The notes under the pieces: generated by a model
Database searches by the model: none
Told to the model about the DNA's origin: nothing
What the model saw: only the letters and a program-made list of their open reading frames with translations
Shown: piece after piece, positions 59,606-64,000 of the stretch
Numbering within the stretch: position 1 is the stretch's first letter
Layout: every line of letters begins with the position of its first letter
Source: Palsa-1392 sp963819975
GTDB lineage: Bacteria; Verrucomicrobiota; Verrucomicrobiia; Chthoniobacterales; UBA10450
Direction of reading: 5' to 3'
DNA length: 64,000 nucleotides
Assembly: GCA_963819975.1 (NCBI GenBank)
Contig: CAWFYE010000009.1
Span: 62,001-126,000 of the forward strand
Position numbers and translations under genes: made by a program

Positions 59606-62188
59606 CTACACTGACTCGACTTGTTCCTCTTCCGTTTCCTGACTAACGACCGGTGCGATGGCCTGCAACTTCTCCGCTCCGCGCAGATCCATTAGTTTCA
59701 CGCCCATCGTATTGCGGCCGACGGCCCGGATTTCCGAGATACGCGTCCGCACCATCTGACCCTTGGTCGTGATAAGCATGAGCTCGTCTTTCTCGGTCAC
59801 GGTGAGTGCGCCGACGACGCGGCCGGTTTTCTCGCCGGTCTTCATCGTGATGATGCCTTTGCCGCCCCGTTTTTGGGTTCGGTAGTTGTCGAACGCGGTG
59901 CGTTTGCCGACACCGTTTTCGCCTGCGACGAGGAGCATCGCATCATTATTCACGAGCGCGATCGCCACGATGTAATCGCCTTTCACCGGTCGGATGCCCC
60001 AGACGCCGACCGTATTGCGGCCTTGGTCGCGCAACTGTTCTTCGTGAAAGCGCAGGCTCATCCCTTCGCTTGTGATCAAAACGATCTCGTTGTCGCCGTT
60101 CGTCAGGACGGCGTCGATCAGGCAATCGTCATCCTCGATGTTGATCGCGATGATCCCGCCTTTGCGGACGTTGCTGTAATCGGAAAGGTTCGATTTCTTC
60201 ACGATGCCGGTGCGGGTCGCAAAAACAATGTGGAGGTTTTCATCCCACGTTTCGTCGACTTCGTTTGGACCCGTTCCACTCTTTTTTGACTGGATGCGAA
60301 TCGTAGCGGCGATTTTCTCGCCGGCGCGGAGCTCGAGCAGGTTGGCGATCGAGCGTCCTTTGGAAGCACGGCCCATCTCTGGGATCTCGTAAACTTTCTC
60401 GACATAGCAGCGGCCTGATTCGGTGAAGAACATCAGGTAATCGTGCGTCGTGGCGGTGAAGAGATGCTCGATGAAATCGCCTTCGTCTTCCTGCGTCGCG
60501 CCTTCGCGGGTCGTCATGCCAATGACCCCTTTGCCGCCGCGCCGTTGCGCGCGAAAGGCGCTCACCGCGGTACGCTTTATGAAACCGCCATGCGTGATGC
60601 TGATGATGGTCCCTTCATTGGCAATGAGGTCCTCCATGTTGATCTCGCCTTCGTCGGGCACGAGTTGAGTGAGGCGCGGTCCGGCGTATTTCTGCCGAAT
60701 CTCGCGCAGCTCTTCCTTGATGATCTCGAAAACACGGATCTCCTTTGCCAGGATGTCGCGCAAATCTTTGATTGTCTCGATCAGCTCCTTGTATTCGCTG
60801 GTGATTTTCTCACGCTCGAGGCCGGTCAGTTGATAGAGGCGCAGATCGAGAATCTGGTTGGCCTGGTGTTCGCTGAAAGCGTAACGGCCTTCTGTGAGGC
60901 GTGATTCGTTGCGAATCAAAAGGCCGATCTGTTCGACCTGCCGCCGGGTGAATTCGAAAGCGAGCAACTTGACCCGCGCTTCATCGCGATTCGCGGAGCC
61001 GCGGATGATGCGGATGAACTCATCCATGTTCGCGAGCGCGATGAGGTAACCCTCGAGGGTCTCAGCGCGCTCTTCGGCTTTGCGCAATTCATAGCGGGTG
61101 CGGCGCAGGACTACTTCGCGGCGATGGTCGATGAATGCCTGGTTCGCTTCCTTGAGCGATAGCAGTTTCGGTTTGCCGTGATCGATCGCCAGCATGTTGA
61201 CCGCGAAGGACGATTCCAACGCAGTGTGCTTGTAGAGATTGTTGATCACGACCTTGGGCAAGGCGTCGCGCTTGAGTTCAATCACGACGCGAGTGTTCTC
61301 ATCCGACTCGTCACGGATCGCGGTGATGTCGGTCAGGACCTTGTCGTTGACGAGGGCGGCGATCCGCTCGACGAGCGTCGCGCGGTTGACGTTGTAGGGG
61401 ATTTCCGTGATCACGATCTGTTCGCGGTTGCCCTTCAATTCCTCGACGCCCGCTTTGCCGCGCACCTTCATGCTGCCGCGACCGGTCTCGATGTATTGCT
61501 TGACCCCGGCGACGCCGCAGATCGCGCAACCGGTCGGGAAATCCGGGCCTTTGACATACTTCATCAGGCCCTCGGACGTGATCTCGGGATCGTCAATCTG
61601 TGCACAGATGCCGTCGATCACTTCGCCCAGGTTGTGCGGCGGCATATTCGTTGCCATGCCGACGGCAATGCCGGTGCCGCCGTTGACGAGCATATTCGGA
61701 AAAGCCGCGGGAAAAACGGTCGGTTCCGTCAGGCGCTCGTCGTAGTTGGGAACAAAGTCGACCGTGTCTTTGTCCATGTCGGTCATGAGAGCGGCGCCGA
61801 GATGGGTCATGCGCGCCTCGGTGTATCGCATGGCGGCCGGTGGATCTCCTTCGACCGAACCGAAGTTGCCCTGGCCTTCGACCAGGATCTCGCGCATCGC
61901 CCAAGGCTGTGCCATGTGGACGAGTGTCGGATAAATCACGGCCTCGCCGTGCGGGTGATAGTTACCGCTCGTGTCACCGCAAATTTTCGCGCACTTGTAC
62001 GGTTTGCGGCCGGGATAGAGCGAGAGCTGCTGCATCGCGTAAAGGATGCGGCGCTGGGAAGGCTTTAATCCGTCCCGTGCATCAGGCAGAGCGCGCGAGA
62101 TGATGACCGACATTGAGTAGTCGAGGAACGATCTCGAGACCTCTTCGGCGACATTAATGGGTTCTACTTTTTCGTTAGCGTTATACAC
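59606..62188 (-). CDS. gyrA: DNA gyrase subunit A
   Basis: The 860-residue product has catalytic Tyr122 in AAMRYTEARM, numbered exactly as in E. coli. It has the breakage-reunion core (RALPDARDGLKPSQRRILYA) and beta-pinwheel C-terminal repeats including the QRRGGKG GyrA box, which distinguishes it from ParC. The quinolone region reads HPHGEAVIYPTLV, giving Ala at 83 and Pro at 87 instead of the usual Ser and Asp. The acidic tail is normal. It is separated from gyrB by one inserted GxxExxY gene. Confidence 0.97.
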   Translation of the reverse strand: MYNANEKVEPINVAEEVSRSFLDYSMSVIISRALPDARDGLKPSQRRILYAMQQLSLYPGRKPYKCAKICGDTSGNYHPHGEAVIYPTLVHMAQPWAMREILVEGQGNFGSVEGDPPAAMRYTEARMTHLGAALMTDMDKDTVDFVPNYDERLTEPTVFPAAFPNMLVNGGTGIAVGMATNMPPHNLGEVIDGICAQIDDPEITSEGLMKYVKGPDFPTGCAICGVAGVKQYIETGRGSMKVRGKAGVEELKGNREQIVITEIPYNVNRATLVERIAALVNDKVLTDITAIRDESDENTRVVIELKRDALPKVVINNLYKHTALESSFAVNMLAIDHGKPKLLSLKEANQAFIDHRREVVLRRTRYELRKAEERAETLEGYLIALANMDEFIRIIRGSANRDEARVKLLAFEFTRRQVEQIGLLIRNESRLTEGRYAFSEHQANQILDLRLYQLTGLEREKITSEYKELIETIKDLRDILAKEIRVFEIIKEELREIRQKYAGPRLTQLVPDEGEINMEDLIANEGTIISITHGGFIKRTAVSAFRAQRRGGKGVIGMTTREGATQEDEGDFIEHLFTATTHDYLMFFTESGRCYVEKVYEIPEMGRASKGRSIANLLELRAGEKIAATIRIQSKKSGTGPNEVDETWDENLHIVFATRTGIVKKSNLSDYSNVRKGGIIAINIEDDDCLIDAVLTNGDNEIVLITSEGMSLRFHEEQLRDQGRNTVGVWGIRPVKGDYIVAIALVNNDAMLLVAGENGVGKRTAFDNYRTQKRGGKGIITMKTGEKTGRVVGALTVTEKDELMLITTKGQMVRTRISEIRAVGRNTMGVKLMDLRGAEKLQAIAPVVSQETEEEQVESV

Positions 62189-62198
62189 GGGAAGTTTT

Positions 62199-62221
62199 TT
62201 TGGACAGGATTAACAGGATTT
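62199..62221. repeat. Left imperfect inverted repeat flanking the GxxExxY gene
   Basis: The 23-mer beginning TTTGGACAGGATTAACAGG matches the reverse complement of 62636-62658 at about 18 positions. Together they bracket the gene between gyrA and gyrB. Confidence 0.6.
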
Positions 62222-62638
62222 TTGCGATTGGGGCTGGAGGTCGGCTGATACCGTGGAGGACGCTGCGCGGCGGTGCTTGCGCTTAAATTGCAGGCTCTCG
62301 GAGCCGAAGTTTAGGAGCAAACCAACTTCGTGATTGGTCGCGGTTAAATAATTTACGACCTGCACTTCATCTGCCTTCGTTAGGCAAGAGATTGCTTTTA
62401 ATTCGCAGATTAAATCTCCAGCGATAACCAAGTCGGCGATAAAGTTTCCAACGATCACGTTGCCGTAGCGCACTTTGATCCGCTTTCCGATCTCAACTTC
62501 AAAATCGGCTTTCCGCAACTCGTAGGCCAGCGCGTTTAAATAGACGGACTCCAGAAATCCCGGCCCAAGAGCGCGATGCACTCTCATCGCCAAGCCGATA
62601 ACCTTCTCCGTCAGCGTGTGATCCTCGTCCAAATCCAA
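62210..62638 (-). CDS. GxxExxY family protein
   Basis: The 142-residue product carries the defining GPGFLESVY motif near residue 25. It also has GNFIADLVIAGDLICELKAI (a D...ExK pattern like PD-(D/E)XK nucleases) and KADEVQVVNYLTATNHEVGL. The biochemical role is unknown. The gene sits between gyrB and gyrA, flanked by imperfect 23-bp inverted repeats of the GACAGGAT type, and looks inserted. A TCGTTAGG word at 62387 encodes Leu-Thr-Lys. Confidence 0.87.
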   Translation of the reverse strand: MDLDEDHTLTEKVIGLAMRVHRALGPGFLESVYLNALAYELRKADFEVEIGKRIKVRYGNVIVGNFIADLVIAGDLICELKAISCLTKADEVQVVNYLTATNHEVGLLLNFGSESLQFKRKHRRAASSTVSADLQPQSQKSC

Positions 62639-62658
62639 TCCAGTAAATCCTGTCTAAA
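62636..62658. repeat. Right imperfect inverted repeat flanking the GxxExxY gene
   Basis: This 23-mer contains AAATCCTGTCTAAA, the inverse of the copy at 62199-62221. It overlaps the GxxExxY start and the gyrB TAG stop (62654-62656), so the insertion reached the exact end of gyrB. Confidence 0.6.
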
Positions 62659-64000
62659 CATCCAGGTTGCGGACATTGAGGGCATTGTCCTCAATGTACT
62701 GGCGGCGTGGCTCGACGATGTCGCCCATTAGTTTCGAGAACATCTGGTCGGCTTCGACGGCATTGTCGTCGTTTAGGTCGACTTTGAGCAGCTTGCGCTT
62801 TTCTGGATCCATCGTGGTGTTGAAAAGCTCTTTCGCGTTCATTTCACCCAGGCCCTTGAAACGCTTGATCTGCACTCCGCGTCGCCCAATCTCCATGATC
62901 TTCTCCAGGATCTCCGGAATCGAGAAAAGCGGATGGGATGTTGCCTTCTCGCCGTCTCCCTCGATCAACTCGAAGATGGGCTTATCAGCCGCGGCGTAAT
63001 GATCGACTTTCAATCCTTTGCGCGCGAGTTCGCTGATCAGTTTGTGAATCGTGGTCGCTTCGTGGAGCTCGATCAACCTTCCCCGCCGGCGATTGCCGTT
63101 GGTTTTGGCGGGTGTGTTGACCAAAGGGAGCAACTCCTGCCCCATCTCCACGTCAAAGAGATTGAGGTCCAGATTGGCCTCATGAAATTGCCGAACCGAG
63201 CGCTCGTCGTGGAAGTAATGGACCGACTCTTCGTTGCCGTCGCGCATCTTCACCAAGTAGGTGGGGAGCTTGTCCGTTTTCTTGTCGCGATGGTTGAGGA
63301 AATCCTCGAAGTCACCGCCATGGCGCCGGACCGATTCGCTCAGCTTGGCCAGCTTCTCGAGTTGCTCGAGAATGTCTTTCAACTGCGCCGTCGTCAGCTC
63401 CTTGTTGTCGCCCAAATTTTTCAATCGGACGTCCTCCGCGCCTAACGAGATCAGGATCCTGTTCAACTGCACATCGTCGTCGACGTACTCCTCGCGTTTC
63501 TTGCGCTTGATCTGATAAAGCGGCGGTTGCGCGATGTAAATTTTTCCGGCCCGCACCAGTTCTGTCATTTGCCGATAGAAAAAGGTCAGGAGCAAAACGC
63601 GAATGTGCGAACCATCCACGTCGGCGTCGGTCATGATAATGATCCGGCCGTAGCGCAGCTTGCTGATGTCGAAGGTGCCTTCGTTTTCCTTGCCACTGCC
63701 GGCCTCTTCTTTCGGTCGGCCGATGCCGGTGCCGATGGCGGTGATCATCGCCTGGATTTCGGTATTCTTGAGCGCCTGATCGAGGCGCGCTTTCTCAACG
63801 TTGATCAGCTTGCCACGGATCGGCAGGATGGCCTGGTAACGCCGGTCGCGCCCCTGCTTGGCGGAGCCGCCGGCCGAGTCGCCCTCGACGATGTAGAGCT
63901 CGGTCAATTCCGGATCGCGCTCGGAACAATCGGCTAGTTTTCCCGGCAGACCACCGCCGGTGAGCGCGCCTTTGCGGATCGTCTCACGCGCTTTGCGCGC
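62654..64000 (-). CDS. gyrB: DNA gyrase subunit B, C-terminal part (5' end outside window)
   Basis: The frame is open to the window edge. It shows ARKARETIRKGALTGGGLPG at the edge, then TELYIVEGDSAGGSAKQGRD, LPIRGKLINVEKAR and GRIIIMTDADVDGSHIRVLL, the TOPRIM metal-binding core. It ends RRQYIEDNALNVRNLDV as in short GyrB proteins. The N-terminal ATPase domain is missing because of the window end. A CCTAACGA word at 63441 encodes Ser-Leu-Gly. Confidence 0.97.
   Translation of the reverse strand, partial: ARKARETIRKGALTGGGLPGKLADCSERDPELTELYIVEGDSAGGSAKQGRDRRYQAILPIRGKLINVEKARLDQALKNTEIQAMITAIGTGIGRPKEEAGSGKENEGTFDISKLRYGRIIIMTDADVDGSHIRVLLLTFFYRQMTELVRAGKIYIAQPPLYQIKRKKREEYVDDDVQLNRILISLGAEDVRLKNLGDNKELTTAQLKDILEQLEKLAKLSESVRRHGGDFEDFLNHRDKKTDKLPTYLVKMRDGNEESVHYFHDERSVRQFHEANLDLNLFDVEMGQELLPLVNTPAKTNGNRRRGRLIELHEATTIHKLISELARKGLKVDHYAAADKPIFELIEGDGEKATSHPLFSIPEILEKIMEIGRRGVQIKRFKGLGEMNAKELFNTTMDPEKRKLLKVDLNDDNAVEADQMFSKLMGDIVEPRRQYIEDNALNVRNLDV

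Larger units (their letters stand above)
606..63448. repeat. Dispersed genomic word GCCTAACGA (33 exact CCTAACGA cores)
   Basis: Exact CCTAACGA or its complement TCGTTAGG starts at 606, 697, 2450, 2708, 3516, 3686, 13768, 15664, 16234, 17033, 19410, 23501, 24896, 28185, 29496, 29671, 31239, 31704, 33182, 35877, 39623, 40282, 40773, 41892, 42238, 43832, 47519, 47753, 50089, 50862, 56527, 62387 and 63441. By my count 26 of 33 have G immediately before the core. Twenty are on the plus and thirteen on the minus strand. At about 60% G+C (estimated by eye) one or two would be expected. One-mismatch forms such as ACTAACGA and GCTAACGA are also frequent. Copies lie in coding and intergenic DNA. Confidence 0.9.

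Noticed and set aside
606..63448. GCCTAAC/GTTAGGC as integron attC core sites
   Set aside because: The 7-mer matches the classical core, but copies are single, lie inside housekeeping genes, lack paired sites at 60-140 bp with cassette structure, and no integrase is present.
606..63448. The word as a Chi- or KOPS-like polar motif
   Set aside because: The strand split of 20 to 13 is too even over 64 kb for a strongly polar replication-oriented motif, though the window is short.
1..64000. CRISPR arrays, rRNA genes or prophage structural genes
   Set aside because: No regularly spaced repeats, no rRNA-like sequence and no phage structural proteins were found on reading through the window.

Overview
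The window reads as a chromosomal segment of a high-G+C Verrucomicrobiota bacterium, most likely a soil or freshwater member of the Chthoniobacterales/Spartobacteria type. This is inferred from gene content: GloVer-type tandem-repeat secreted proteins, passenger-associated (PATR) beta-strand repeats, delta-60 repeat proteins, an ECF sigma factor paired with a Ser/Thr kinase carrying TPRs, and the style of the gyrase and small ribosomal genes. There is no rRNA in the window, so the placement is not proven.

Layout. 0.2-2.4 kb: a small membrane protein and a secreted PATR protein. 2.4-9.6 kb (mostly minus strand): sugar-nucleotide epimerase, pgl, msrA, a methyltransferase, a conserved secreted protein, and an ECF sigma factor/Ser-Thr kinase pair in which the kinase C-terminus is frameshifted. 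9.7-13.5 kb: two tandem GloVer-repeat exported proteins. 13.5-19.3 kb: fabG, amidohydrolase, thpR, SDR, MFS exporter, smpB and rpoZ, then tRNA-Pro(CGG). 19.7-23.9 kb: a His-rich membrane protein and bcp. Between them lies a minus-strand gene for a 926-residue membrane protein that ends in a degenerate EF-Tu. 24-33.8 kb: a 34-codon AURKAIP1/COX24-like gene, a YdeI-like protein, a VPS10/BNR giant, a CDF metal exporter, a nucleotidyltransferase, the pssA-psd phosphatidylethanolamine pair, upp and two membrane proteins. 34-39.5 kb: a decayed tract, a possible small Gly-Gly peptide, a cupin, a PHP-glycosyltransferase fusion with a DUF2334 deacetylase, and an EVE protein. 39.5-43.8 kb: an exported hydrolase, tmk, holB and der. 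44-50.7 kb: hairpin repeats and a tandem duplication of a pgsA/delta-60/der unit, much of it frameshifted. 50.8-59.5 kb: DJ-1/PfpI, HdeD, a large secreted protein, tRNA-Leu(TAA) followed by a poorly conserved tract, then a release-factor-like protein, an oxidoreductase and a lipoprotein. 59.6-64 kb: gyrA, a GxxExxY gene and the C-terminal part of gyrB.

Two observations stand out. First, the 8-mer CCTAACGA (TCGTTAGG on the other strand; usually GCCTAACGA) occurs 33 times by my count, roughly twenty times more than base composition predicts. It is on both strands, in and between genes, like an uptake-signal or HIP1-type genomic word. Second, the membrane pseudo-EF-Tu protein has lost all the GTP-binding motifs, carries an N-terminal Rossmann/TIR-like domain, and is bracketed by 69-bp imperfect direct repeats that duplicate the junction of its two neighbours. 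It looks like an inserted, possibly defence-related system.

Several genes carry single-base frameshifts (kinase, delta-60 proteins). Some may be assembly errors rather than biology.
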